Assembly (NCBI RefSeq): GCF_900113945.1
Contig: NZ_FORG01000008.1
Location: forward strand, 9,739 to 73,738
Reading direction: 5' to 3'
Source of the DNA: Xenorhabdus mauleonii
Lineage (GTDB): Bacteria; Pseudomonadota; Gammaproteobacteria; Enterobacterales; Enterobacteriaceae
DNA length: 64,000 nucleotides
Positions within the stretch are counted from its first letter, which is position 1, and every line of letters starts with the position of its first letter. The notes beneath the pieces are model-generated. The model was not told where the DNA came from. It searched no databases and saw only the letters and a program-made list of their open reading frames with translations. The translations under genes and the position numbers were made by a program. Shown here piece by piece: positions 34,301 to 39,816 of the stretch.

Positions 34301-37300
34301 TGTTGGCGAAAAAATAGCTTGGGACAATGGCGCTTGGGCATCGAGCATGATTGTTGGCACCGAAGTCGCCAGTTTGTTGGCAAGCGCGGTTTGGGTCAGC
34401 AGGGCCATCGGTGCTGAATCTTCCAGCATGTATGCCAGCCGTTCGGCAGGATAAGCCGGATCGAACGGTACATAAGCCCCGCCAGCCTTGAGGACGCCGA
34501 GTAAACCTACCACCATCTCCGGACTGCGCTCAATACAAATTGCCACCCGATCATCCGGGCGCACGCCCAGCGTCATCAGATAATGGGCCAGACGATTGGC
34601 GCGGCGATTCAGTTCACCGTAGGTCAGAGTCTGATTGCCAACGACAACCGCCGTTGCATCAGGATTTTTTGCTGCCTGAGCTTCAAACAGTTGGTGAATT
34701 AATGCATGTTGCGGAAAATCCGCCTGAGTGGCGTTGAAATCCACCAAGAGTTGTTGCCTTTCTGCATCCGACAACATTGGCAACGTCATTGCGGTTTGTG
34801 TGGCAGCCGTCCGCACCTTGGTTGGTGAGGTTGGTTCAGCCACTAATTCCGTTTCAGTAAACAGGGTCAGATCGGAAGCCATTGCCAGCAATATGCGCTT
34901 CAGATAACCCACCATGCGTTCCGCAGTTGCGGTATCGAACAAGTCAGATGCATATTCCAATCCGCCATTCAATCCCGTATCGGTTTCTGTCAACAGCAGC
35001 ATCAAATCGAAGTGGGCACTGTGGGTCACTTGTTCCATGCGGGAGATTTGCAGCCCGGATGTGGTTTGTTCCTGAATGGGGGTATTGTCCAACGCCAACA
35101 TGACCTGAAAGATCGGGCTGTAGCTTAAGCTGCGTTCAGGCTGCAATGCTTCCACCACCTGCTCGAAAGGCAAATCCTGATGGTCATAGGCAGCAAGCGC
35201 CCGTTCGCGGACTTGCGCCAGCAGGTCTGCCACGCTGATATCGTCATGAAGTGTGATACGCAATGCCAGCGTATTGACGAAGAAACCAATGGTTCCTTCT
35301 AGTTCTTGGCTTGGACGATTGGCAACCGGCGTACCGATGACAATGTCATCCTGACCACTCAACCGGGCAAGGACAATGCTCCATGCGGCCAGTATGGTCA
35401 TGAATAATGTGCAGTTATGGTGTTGTCCCAATGCCTTGAGCGAGGCCAGCGTGGTTGCATCAAGATGGAACGGAACCTGATTGCCGACATAGGATTGCAC
35501 CGAGGCGCGCGGCCGATCGAGTGGCAATGTCAGTAAGGCCGGCGCGCCTTCAAGTTGTGAATACCAGAAATCACGCTGTGTCGCGAGCAGATCGCCCTGC
35601 AACCATTCATGCTGCCAAGCGGCATAATCTGCATATTGAATGGGCAAGGCGGGCAAAGGATCATCTTGGCCTTCAAGGATTGCGTGGTAAAGGGTTCCCA
35701 GCTCACGTACCAGCACGCCAATGGACCAGCCATCGGAAATAATGTGGTGCAGGGTGAGCAACAAGACATGTTCATCATCTGCCAGTTGCAACAATTGACC
35801 ACGTATAAGCGGGCCGTGGGTAAAGTCAAAAGGTGTCCGGGCATCAATATCGGTGAACTCAGCAATGCGCTGGTTGTGCAAGGCAGGATCACACTGGCGC
35901 AGATCATGGCAGGGCAGCGCGAAGCCAATATTGGCGGAGGCAATGCGTTGGTACGGCAGCCCTTCTACTGAGATAAAATACGTGCGCAGGCTTTCATGGC
36001 GGGCAACCAGACGGCTAAGTGCGGTGTTCAGGGCGGTATAGTTAAGTTGACCGGCCAGACGCAAAGCGACGGGAATATGGTAGGCCAGACTGGCCGCCGG
36101 AGAGAGCTGGGTGAGGAACCACAGGCGTTGCTGGGCAAAGGACAGCGGCAGGGATTGCTGGCGATCATCAACCACAGGAATAGCGGTCTGCGTTGTTTCG
36201 GCGGTGTCGGTCAGCGTGTGGGCCAGCACCATCAGCACCGGTTGTGCAAAGAGCGTTTGCAACGGTAACTCTTTTGCCAGCACTTGGCGTACGCGGGCCA
36301 CCAGTTGAATAGCCAGCAATGAATGCCCGCCCAGCTCAAAGAAATGGTCATGGCGGCCGACGCGCTCCAGTCCCAGCAATGCCTGCCAGATTTGCGCCAG
36401 CGTTGCTTCTGTTTCACCCCGCGGGGCTTCATAGGCTCGCGTTGCCACTGACGCGGTATCCGGTGCAGGCAGGGCTTGGCGATCCAGTTTGCCGTTGGGG
36501 GTTTGCGGAAATGCGTTGAGCACCACAAAGGCGCTGGGCAGCATATAATCGGCAAGATGCTGGGCGAGTTGCTGACGCAGTTTGGCGGGTTGCAGTTTCA
36601 CGCCGTCTGCGGGGCGCAGGTAGGCAACCAGACGCTGCGGGTCAGCGCCTTCATTCCGGGCAATCACAACCGCTTCACGCACGCCGTGGCAGCGCATCAA
36701 CTGGGCTTCAATTTCGCCCAACTCCACGCGGAAGCCACGCACTTTCACCTGAAAATCATTGCGGCCCAGATAGTCGATATTGCCATCCGGCCGCCAGCGG
36801 CCAAGGTCGCCGGTTTTGTACATGCGGGCGCCGGTTTCTGTACAGAAAGGGTCGATAAGGAAACGTTCCGCCGTCAGTTCAGGGCGGTTCAGATAACCGC
36901 GGGCAACCCCGCGGCCGGCGATGTAAATTTCTCCGGTCACACCAAGGGGCACGGGCTGCCTGTCGGCATCAAGGATATAGATACGGTTGTTGGCAATCGG
37001 GCGGCCGATGGGGGGCAACACCGGCCATTGTGCCGGCTCCTGCTCCAGCATGTAAGCGGTTGTCACGTGGCTTTCGGTCGGGCCATAGTGATTGTGCAGA
37101 CGGCAGTTTCCGGCACGGTGCAGGAAACGCTGAATGGCCGGGGTGATACGCAGTTGTTCACCGGCGGTCACGATATGGGCCAGACAGGAAAAATCCGCCT
37201 CGCTTTCACCGGCGGCATCGGCAAGGTGCTGGAGCGCAATGTAGGGCAGGAAAATCCGGTCAATCCGGTGCCGGGCAATCAGGCGGAGAAGCTGGTCGGG

Positions 37301-39475
37301 TTGTCGGCGCAGGGATTCATTAATCAGCACCAGACAGCCACCGTCACACAGGGTGGTGAAGATTTCCTGAAAGGCGACGTCAAATCCCAGCGCGGCAAAC
37401 TGGAGGGTTTTGCCGGTGCCGGCGGGTTGGGAAGGCTGGCGGTGCCATTGCAGTAAATTCACCAACCCTGCCAGCGGCATCTCGACGCCCTTGGGCAAGC
37501 CGGTGGAGCCGGAGGTGTAGATGACATAGGCCAGATGGTGTGGCGATACCCCCACAGCGCGGACATCTGGATTGTCGGTCGATTGTTCAGAAAAAGAACG
37601 GTCAGGCGCATCCAGCAGCAGGGTGGCGTATTTCACTGCGGGTACCGCCTGTTTCAGCCTGCCGGCAAGGGCAGTCTGGGTCAGCAGGGCCACGGGAGCG
37701 GCATCGTTGAGCATGTAAGCCAACCGTTCACTCGGGTAGGCCGGGTCAAGGGGAACGTAAGCACCGCCGGCCTTGAGGATGGCGAGCAAGCCCACCACCA
37801 TGTCCGGGCTGCGTTCAACACAAATGGCGACCCGTTCATCGGGGCGCACGCCCAGAGTAATCAGGTGGTGGGCCAGTTGGTTGGCTCGCTGGTTCAGTAC
37901 GCCGTAACTGACTGTGTGTTCTTCAACGGCGATGGCGACGGCATCGGGGTGCAGTGCGGCCTGAGCCTCAATGTACTGGTGAATCAATGGCGGGTGGCCA
38001 GAAAAGTCTGTTGAGAAATCGGTCTGCGTGGCGTTGAAATCCACCAGCACTTGCTGACGTTCAGCTGATGGTAATATTGGCAGATTTCGGATGGGTTCCG
38101 AAAAAGAAGTGAGAGCATTTTCTATCAACACCATAAAGCGGGATTGAAGCGCCATGACTTCATCTCGGCTCAGGACAGTCGGTGAAAACTCAAACTCAAG
38201 GGTAAAAGGTTTATGAATATCTTCACTACTGTTGAATGCATATTGATGAATCGCAACAATGAGCGGAAACGGAGAACCCCGCTGAATTTTTGCATATTTG
38301 AGGGAGGCATTGGGTATGGCGGCATTCACTTCGATCTGTTCAAATGACAGCATCACATCAAAAAGCTGAGTATGGCCTGTTTTCCGCTGGGTTCGAATGT
38401 GCCGGTTGATCTCTGCGATTGGCAAGCGCTGGCGTTTATAGCAGCGGCGTAATTCTGCTGCGGTCTTATTCATGACATCGAGAAATGTATCATCGGGCGC
38501 AACAGTGATACCGACGGGAATCACGGACGAAAACATGCCCACCATCCGTTTTTGCCGGACATTTTTACGGTTGTGCACGGGAATGCCGATGACGATTTCT
38601 TCACTGCCCGTTGCTTGGGAAAAAGAGAGCGTACGTGAAAAATAGCACGCTAAAATGGCATACATGAAATGCAGGACGGATAATCCGTGCTCATTCACAA
38701 GATTTTCGATGCGCTGAAACAGTGCATTGTCCAATTGCCAGCTCAGGGGTTCGGAATGCCCGTAATCGATGGTTTGATTGGCCGTTGACGATTTGATTAA
38801 AGCAGGGGGCAAATTCTTATAGCGCTCCAGCCAGAATTGCCTATCTTGCATATAGCGTTGTGAGCTTTGGTAAGCACGGTCTTCGTTGACGTAGTCAAGA
38901 TAAGAAGGAGGCGTTTCTGTTGGCTGTTCGCCTTTGATTAACAAACTATAAATATTGGCGATATCTTCGGGGATCAGCCCCAAAGTTATGCCATCTCCGA
39001 TTAAATGGTGGCAACAAAACTGCCAATACCAGCGATTTTCACTGACCCGCAGTAACTCGAAACGCCATAGTTCACTGTTCAAATCAAATGGATGCATAAA
39101 CGCGGCGCGGATATGTTGTTCAGCATGTTCTTCTGGGTTGGTATATCCGGTGAAATCATGAATAGTCACCGATACCGGCGCAGATTCCATAATCTCTTGC
39201 AGGGGCAACTTCTGGGTATTGATGAGTTTCAAACGCAATGCATCATGACGTCCAACAACTATTTCAAAGGCACGTACTAACAATGCCTCATCCAACTCTC
39301 CCTCAAACTGAATGACAGAACCAATATTGTAACAAGGGTTGTTTGGCCGGAGGATTTGGTCGAGCCAGACAGCTTGCTGGGTAGAACTGAGTGAAAACTG
39401 ACGAGAAGGAGATGCAGAATGATTCTCAAACAAATGTTGGTCTTCATTGTTGATATGACCGTATGAATTAGGCAT
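16331..39475 (-). CDS. xabA: Xenoamicin-type NRPS XabA, seven modules with starter C domain
   Basis: A 7714-aa protein, first gene of the operon. It starts with a divergent C domain (residues ~20-455, HHLIGDG) of the kind that loads an acyl group. Seven A-T units follow, with carrier serines near residues 1053, 2155, 3264, 4343, 5464, 6535 and 7630. C domains of modules 2, 4 and 6 are LCL type (HHIISDG); those of modules 3, 5 and 7 are dual C/E type (LAPLQEG, HHLV[SC]DH). Pocket codes read: A1 DVQFVAHVT (Pro-like), A2 DLFNNALTY (Ala), A3 DAWWIGATF (Val-like), A4 DAWLLGAVY (hydrophobic, unresolved), A5 DAWFLGVTF (Ile-like), A6 DFWNIGMVH (Thr), A7 DAWWLGGAF (Val-like), each with A10 lysine. Residues 2, 4 and 6 should therefore be D. 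An AGGAG lies 9 bases before the ATG. The tail carries LDSMSAEELMAIL, probably a docking element for XabB. Confidence 0.85.
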   Translation of the reverse strand: MPNSYGHINNEDQHLFENHSASPSRQFSLSSTQQAVWLDQILRPNNPCYNIGSVIQFEGELDEALLVRAFEIVVGRHDALRLKLINTQKLPLQEIMESAPVSVTIHDFTGYTNPEEHAEQHIRAAFMHPFDLNSELWRFELLRVSENRWYWQFCCHHLIGDGITLGLIPEDIANIYSLLIKGEQPTETPPSYLDYVNEDRAYQSSQRYMQDRQFWLERYKNLPPALIKSSTANQTIDYGHSEPLSWQLDNALFQRIENLVNEHGLSVLHFMYAILACYFSRTLSFSQATGSEEIVIGIPVHNRKNVRQKRMVGMFSSVIPVGITVAPDDTFLDVMNKTAAELRRCYKRQRLPIAEINRHIRTQRKTGHTQLFDVMLSFEQIEVNAAIPNASLKYAKIQRGSPFPLIVAIHQYAFNSSEDIHKPFTLEFEFSPTVLSRDEVMALQSRFMVLIENALTSFSEPIRNLPILPSAERQQVLVDFNATQTDFSTDFSGHPPLIHQYIEAQAALHPDAVAIAVEEHTVSYGVLNQRANQLAHHLITLGVRPDERVAICVERSPDMVVGLLAILKAGGAYVPLDPAYPSERLAYMLNDAAPVALLTQTALAGRLKQAVPAVKYATLLLDAPDRSFSEQSTDNPDVRAVGVSPHHLAYVIYTSGSTGLPKGVEMPLAGLVNLLQWHRQPSQPAGTGKTLQFAALGFDVAFQEIFTTLCDGGCLVLINESLRRQPDQLLRLIARHRIDRIFLPYIALQHLADAAGESEADFSCLAHIVTAGEQLRITPAIQRFLHRAGNCRLHNHYGPTESHVTTAYMLEQEPAQWPVLPPIGRPIANNRIYILDADRQPVPLGVTGEIYIAGRGVARGYLNRPELTAERFLIDPFCTETGARMYKTGDLGRWRPDGNIDYLGRNDFQVKVRGFRVELGEIEAQLMRCHGVREAVVIARNEGADPQRLVAYLRPADGVKLQPAKLRQQLAQHLADYMLPSAFVVLNAFPQTPNGKLDRQALPAPDTASVATRAYEAPRGETEATLAQIWQALLGLERVGRHDHFFELGGHSLLAIQLVARVRQVLAKELPLQTLFAQPVLMVLAHTLTDTAETTQTAIPVVDDRQQSLPLSFAQQRLWFLTQLSPAASLAYHIPVALRLAGQLNYTALNTALSRLVARHESLRTYFISVEGLPYQRIASANIGFALPCHDLRQCDPALHNQRIAEFTDIDARTPFDFTHGPLIRGQLLQLADDEHVLLLTLHHIISDGWSIGVLVRELGTLYHAILEGQDDPLPALPIQYADYAAWQHEWLQGDLLATQRDFWYSQLEGAPALLTLPLDRPRASVQSYVGNQVPFHLDATTLASLKALGQHHNCTLFMTILAAWSIVLARLSGQDDIVIGTPVANRPSQELEGTIGFFVNTLALRITLHDDISVADLLAQVRERALAAYDHQDLPFEQVVEALQPERSLSYSPIFQVMLALDNTPIQEQTTSGLQISRMEQVTHSAHFDLMLLLTETDTGLNGGLEYASDLFDTATAERMVGYLKRILLAMASDLTLFTETELVAEPTSPTKVRTAATQTAMTLPMLSDAERQQLLVDFNATQADFPQHALIHQLFEAQAAKNPDATAVVVGNQTLTYGELNRRANRLAHYLMTLGVRPDDRVAICIERSPEMVVGLLGVLKAGGAYVPFDPAYPAERLAYMLEDSAPMALLTQTALANKLATSVPTIMLDAQAPLSQAIFSPTDGPDHNPAIQALTSHHLAYVIYTSGSTGLPKGVAIAHRNTVNFLTWAQRTFSPEELAHTLFATSLNFDLAVFECFAPLISGGTVHIVPDVLSLVAAKSADAETGHTGQTTSLINTVPSAIAHLIDIDAVPKSTRTINLAGEALKAHVVEQLFAHSAIQNVCNLYGPSETTTYSTWTRMDRATGFSPHIGRPIANTQIYILDPHGQPVALGVIGEIYIAGSGVARGYLNRPELTAERFIVDPFSKDAGARMYKTGDLGRWLPDGNIEYLGRNDFQVKLRGFRIELGEIEAQLMQCHGVREAVVIAREDLSDESVNHQEPSSKKTQKRLVAYLRPMEGAELQPADLRQQLAQHLAEYMLPSAFVMLDTFPLTSNGKLNRQALPAPDLHAVIARNYEAPAGEAEITLAQIWQDLLGLEQVSRHDHFFELGGHSLMIVGLIEQLYNLGWQLDVRSVFSSPILSEMALAVKQNVEAFSVPANLIPADCSAITPEMLPLITLSQAEIDAIVDATVGGARNIQDIYPLAPLQEGIFYHHLRSTQGDTYVLQCLLAFNTRERLDDFLSALQQVIDRHDILRTAICWQGLVQPAQVVWRQAPLHANVFIPETSEDIRAQLQAHTHPRRHRLDLSQAPLFAADIAHDPAQNEWLLSLRFHHLVCDHMTLELIFAEIAEIQQGSLSSLPETLPYRHFIAQILSTPATAHEAYFRTRLADIDAPTAPFGILSLQDDHEPTTEAQLLLDSDLAENIRAQARRLGVSPGVLFHVAWAQVLAQTSGHHHVVFGSVLLGRLQGGAGAARTLGMFINTLPVRISLGGQPADKDSVQDIVQDTYRQLTALLEHEQAPLALAQRCSGMAPSIPLFSTLLNYRHSQNRDSDIIEMPQIGMRIVAVEERANYPVTLSVDDMGTGFYLTAQTVTRIDPARMNTYLATALRGLVDALAHEPQRAIQSISILPPAERQQALVGFNPAPVDFPHNALIHQLFEDHVKHHPNAIALMFEEQSLSYGELNYRANQLAHYLIALGIRPDDRVAICAERSPELIIGLLAILKAGGAYVPLDPAYPAERLAYMLEDVKPVALLMQSAHASKMNGSNKRDSAIPIVLLDSLLLNTDNAFLTSQPSHNPAPHALGLTSRHLAYVIYTSGSTGLPKGVMVEHRSVLRLIINNGFADIGSDDCVAHCANTAFDASTWEIWAALLNGGRLHIVPQSVLLDPTRFCESLIKGGTTALWLTVGLFNEYLDYLEPLYHQLRYLIIGGDTLDPRKIQHMRSLASQPANLMNAYGPTETTTFATIYTINAPIDVNRSIPIGKPIANTRIYILDPHGQPVPVGAVGEIHIADAGVSRGYLNRPELTAERFIVDSFSPAPNARMYKTGDLGRWLPDGNIEYLGRNDFQVKLRGFRIELGEIEARLRQCDGVRDAVVIIREQEDQSNENGPGQKRLIAYVQPLESLESAGNKLDPAELRQQLAQHLADYMLPSAFVMLDAFPLTLNGKLDRQALPAPDLSAVAAHRYQAPESPMECALAEIWQNLLGLEQIGRHDNFFELGGHSLLAVQLIAHIRQELALELSLQQLFDHPLLLDLAQTLTDAATSSQVIIPVADRDQPLPLSFAQQRLWFFGQIDPSASLAYHIPVALRLTGSLNQSALSKALDHLVARHEILRTRFVLVGGQPCQHIDAADIGLRLAYHDLRLLTPEEQAAQITELTTLEAKTPFDFAQESLIRGQLLQLTSEEHILLLTQHHIISDGWSVGILMHELDLLYRAALEGSDNPLPPLPVQYADYAVWQRDWLQEDALTAQRDFWRTQLESAPALLTLPLDRPRPATQSFVGGHVPVHFDARLLASLKRLGQRHNSTLFMTVLAAWGCVLARLSGQNDIVIGTPVANRPHHELEGMIGFFVNTLALRVTLSDTLSVADLLSQIRKRALAAYAHQDLPFEQVVEVLHPERNLGYSPVFQVMLALNNTLNNNLPHTPASESASPELQFAPVEQVHPSAHFDLTLSLTETESGLIGGLTYAADLFDAATVERMVDYLANVLVAMTADETQPVATLPMLPASERQQLLVDFNATSADYPQDMLAHQLFEAQALQQPDAVAVCYEDQVLSYSELNDHANRLAHQLIALGVRPDNRVAVCTERGLEMVIALLAVLKAGGAYVPLDPAYPAERLTYMLDDSAPVVLLTQTAWSEKLSSNIPTIFLDNLLIDNVLASTEPPLSKQPKSNPDVQGLGLTSRHLAYVIYTSGSTGQPKGVMIAHQNLCNLITTQKEVLGLTADSRVLQFASNSFDACIWECCIALLTGARLYLAQRADILPGAALSGYLESHAITHTLLSPTALTAMDSLPATLQTLLVGGEACPSTLVKRWAKGRQMFNAYGPTEITVYASLYACHGASGNENETGDNPPPIGRPIANARIYILDANAQPVPLGVMGEIYIAGAGVARGYLNRPELTAERFLADPFSTEPDARMYKSGDLGRWLPDGNVEYLGRNDFQIKLRGFRIELGEIETRLRQCHGVREAVVIAREDEQGHKRLVAYLKPQDGVELIPAELRWQLTQHLADHMLPSAFVSIDAFPLTSNGKLDTQALPAPEPSAFVLSQYESPCGEAEIALAQIWQKLLGLNQVSRHDHFFELGGHSLMIVSLIEELRTIGWQLAVHSVFASPHLIDMAQAIQRDTGTFVVPANRIPENCTAITPDLLPLAYLSQSEIDAVVATVHGGSANVQDIYPLAPLQEGILFHHLLQAEGDAYLLQVLLAFNTRVDLDAFLNALQQVIDRHDILRTAVYWQDLAQPVQVVWRQAPLSINTFTPATEEDVPAQLRLHTDPRWHRLDLTHAPLFAADIAYSPAQNEWLLALRFHHLVSDHMTLDLIFAEIAQILAGKTQSLPAPLPYRNFIAQTLAVSDDVHETYFREQLAGIDAPTAPFGVISVPKDFPEKMPKPGAPAEGDASASASVSTANNANIAKASLTLPPALADSIRVQARRLKVSPSVLFHAAWAQVVAQTSRRNDVVFGSVLLGRLQGVAGADQILGMFINTLPIRLSLSGRSVQDIVQDTYRNLTALLEHEQAPLSLAQRCSDVAQPMPLFSALLNYRHSQSSKALTADTADSAWATMRILEAKEQTNYPITLSVDDLGDDFQLTALTVAEIEPEQVTTYLATAITGLIDALVHNPQQLILDVPILPEAERQQLLENFNATHVDFPQQALIHQLVETQAAQNPDAIALTYAGQHLSYGELNLRANRLAHRLMALGVRPDDRVAICLERSLELIVGLLGILKAGGAYVPLDPTYPAERLAYMLEDATPVALLTQTSQVDRITRIMPASMQAMPIMVLDTHEPFLTEPELDRQSDPASPPTSRNLAYVTYTSGSTGLPKGVMIEHRNVVRLIINNGFADIGPDDCLAHCANISFDAATWEIWAALAHGARVLLIPEKTLLEPDQFGQCLSSEGVTALFLTTALFNQYANLIAPALSGLRYVLFGGERTDTRSAIRLRAENPPQHLLHVYGPTETTTFATAYEIPFMGDSDTDGERKIPIGHPISNTQIYILDEKGQPVPRGVEGEIHIGGAGVARGYLNRPELTAERFLIDPFAKDAEARMYKTGDLARWLPDGNIDYIGRNDFQVKLRGFRIELGEIEARLRQCDGVLEAVVLTREDEQGQKRLIAYLRPQAGMVLVPAELRLQLSQHLADYMLPSAFVMLEAFPLTPNGKIDRRALPDPDSSSMITRAYSAPIGKTEIALAGIWQDLLGVERVGRYDHFFELGGHSLLAVQLASRVRQVLARELPLQQLFDQPLLINLAQVLSGATETTQVAIPLADRQQPLPLSFAQQRLWFLGQLSPAASLAYHIPIALRFTGLLNRPALKRALDQLVARQEILRTRFELVAGQPCQHIDPADTGFALSSQDLRAQTPEAHNDRIAELTALEAQTPFDFTLGPLIRGHLLQLEDEEHVLLLTQHHIISDGWSMGVLMHELSVLYRAALGQQNASLPALPVQYADYAVWQRNRLQETVLAAQGDFWRAQLAGAPALLALPTDRPRPTTQSFIGGRIPIHFDADLLASLKALGQRHNATLFMTILSAWSIVLARLSGQDDIVIGTPVANRPHHELEGMIGFFVNTLALRVTLHDKFNVADLLAHVREQAFAAYAHQDLPFEQVVEALQPDRSLSYSPIFQVMLALNNTPLQMPSLPDLQLTTLEPEHHSAHFDLTLSLTETEAGLVGELAYAVDLFDAATIQRMMGYLTNVLTAMTVDEKQNIAILPMMSGADLQQLLIEFNANWVDFPQHALIHQRIEAQAAHQPDAIAIVCEGESLSYGELNRHANRLAHYLIAQGVRPDDRVAICVERSLEMVIGLLAILKSGGAYVPIDPSYPADRMAYMLEDSTPVAILTQSSLTDKLASELPTILLDKMVNAPAPFMTELPTDNPNIQALGLTANHLAYVIYTSGSTGKPKGVMVEHAHVVRLLAATQDHFQFDDQDVWTLFHSFAFDFSVWELWGALSYGGRLVIVSADCARSPQMFYSLLCHEQVTILNQTPSAFRQLIAAQDATPHALRCIIFGGEALELHTLAPWVARNPTQQTRLVNMYGITEITVHATYRELTESDIHSGRGSLIGQPLPDLRIYILDAYGQPVPLGVTGEIYIVGAGVARGYLNRPELTTERFLIDPFFLHSDSRMYKTGDLGRWLPDGNIEYLGRNDFQVKLRGFRIELGEIEARLEQCPGVREAVVLAREDEQGQKRLIAYLKPLDGAALMPAELRQQLSQHLAEYMLPSAFVTLDAFPLTSNGKLDRQALPAPDLSSIAVRNYQAPVGEMEITLAQIWQKLLKLESVGRHDHFFELGGHSLMIVSLIEELRNQGWQLDVRSVFITPVLLDMAQAVQQHATAFVVPANRIPANCTAITADMLPLVSLSQTEIEAIVATVPGGSANVQDIYPLAPLQEGILFHHLMQTKGDNYLLQSLLAFGNRERLDTFLAALQQVIDRHDILRTAAYWQELAQPVQVVWRRAPLEINLFTPDTSSHLAEHSVIEQLKAHTDPRQHRINLNKAPLFTADIAHDPAQDEWILALRFHHLVSDHMTLELIFAEIDQIQQGHAKMLPPALPYRNFVAQTLNMPTAEHEAYFREQFADIDEPTAPFGILKVKTDGEPVKEARLPLAPELADAIRSQARRLGISPGVLFHVAWAQVLAQTSGRDDVVFGSVLLGRLQGGAGAAQVLGMFINTLPMRLSLRQRTVQETVQDAYHGLMMLLEHEQAPLVLAQSCSGMAQSVPLFSTLLNYRHSQANEAETLGTSWTGIRVLTAEERTNYPITLSVDDVGNHFHLTAQTVAGIEPTRITAYLAAAIHGLIDALAHDPQQLIRNIPVLPITERQQLLVDFNATQTAFPQNSLIHQQFEAQAARRPDAIAVTFGDESLSYGELNRRANRLAHHLMALGIRSDDRVAICTERNLQLIVGLLAILKAGGAYVPLDPAYPAERLAYMLEDSAPVALLVQEAQAGKFVGAVPVADAVSIVMLDNEESAFAEQPADNPDAQTLGLNSHHLAYIIYTSGSTGLPKGVMVEHRNVLRLIINNGFADIGPDDCIAHCANIAFDASTWEIWSALLNGGRLHVVPQSVLLDPVRFCDSLIDGKVTALWLTSGLFNEYHHHLEPVFSQLRYLLTGGDVLDPNKIRAVQLAETQPAMLINGYGPTETTAFAATYAIPALVDVARPIPIGRPIANTQIYILDGYGEPVPLGATGEIHIGGMGVARGYLNRPELTAERFIVDPFSPEPNARLYKTGDLGRWLPDGNIEYLGRNDFQVKLRGFRIELGEIETRLKQCPGVRDAVVIMREDEPNQKRLVAYLQSLDGAELLPADLRQQLAQQLADYMLPSAFMTLDAFPLTPNGKLDRRALPAPDLSATISHGNEPPQGRIEVALAQIWQDLLGLEQVNRHDHFFEIGGHSLMVVRLITRIQHRFLVNISLSDLFISPTLAEQADLIFSTQMSAVGENEIESMQSSLDSMSAEELMAILSGEDVREDKDSSGDSK
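36692..38056. repeat. Direct repeat, copy 2 (A-domain DNA of xabA module 1)
   Basis: This is the second copy of the near-identical A-domain block, in the same orientation about 36.7 kb away. It lacks 18 bases relative to the xabC copy, in a linker between cores A2 and A3. The right boundary coincides with the C-A linker. Both copies encode the same Pro-like pocket. Confidence 0.9.
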
Positions 39476-39814
39476 TGCTAAACTCCTGCTAGCGAGGCTA
39501 TGGACTAGACTAATGAATAAAATGTGAGTTATGTGACATTGCTACATACTGATAAATTGAAGAACTAACTATTTCATAAATAGATACTTTATTTTTTTAA
39601 CCTTGTTTATAGAAGTGTTTTTATTCGTCTATTTTTGATAGGAGATAACAAAAATACTGATACGGATGTTGTGTGCTTAAAACTGGAGAGAGGGAGGCGC
39701 TGATTGGAAGTCAGTGGAGAGCAAATGAAAAATGTGTAGGTGCGTGAATTGAAAGGGAGGGTGAGAAGCGGGGAAAAAAATGAGGAGGAAAGGGGGAAGA
39801 CTGCTTTTCAGCAG
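39476..39814. promoter_or_regulatory. Upstream region of the xab operon
   Basis: A 339-base non-coding stretch before xabA. It holds the xabA ribosome binding site AGGAG (about 39485-39489 on the minus strand), an AT-rich block at 39545-39660 where the promoter is likely, and a purine-rich, G-rich stretch on the plus strand at about 39680-39800. I could not single out a convincing -35/-10 pair. Confidence 0.5.
39518..39541. promoter_or_regulatory. Candidate CRP-like site upstream of xabA
   Basis: TGTGA at 39523-39527 and TGACA at 39534-39538 are separated by six bases. This matches nine of ten positions of the enterobacterial CRP half-sites TGTGA-N6-TCACA. It lies about 48 bases before the xabA start codon, a position that could sit inside the leader or overlap a promoter. 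The role is inference from sequence resemblance only. Confidence 0.35.
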
Positions 39815-39816
39815 TC
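39799..39816 (-). terminator. Weak hairpin at the 3' end of the phage-like gene
   Basis: GACTGCT and AGCAGTC form a perfect 7-bp stem with a 4-base loop, overlapping the stop codon at 39815. No T run follows immediately on the minus strand; one appears about 24 bases later. Termination is therefore uncertain. Confidence 0.35.

Noticed and set aside
36476-37456. A 326-codon plus-strand frame, plus its identical short relative near 337-765
   Set aside because: It lies antisense to the Pro-like A domains of xabA and xabC. GC-rich, codon-biased NRPS DNA gives many long antisense frames; this one has no ribosome binding site and no protein-like composition.
1-39400. Dozens of 60-250 codon frames on the plus strand across the NRPS region
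   Set aside because: They repeat at the same relative places in every module because the modules are homologous, so they mirror the sense code and are not independent genes.
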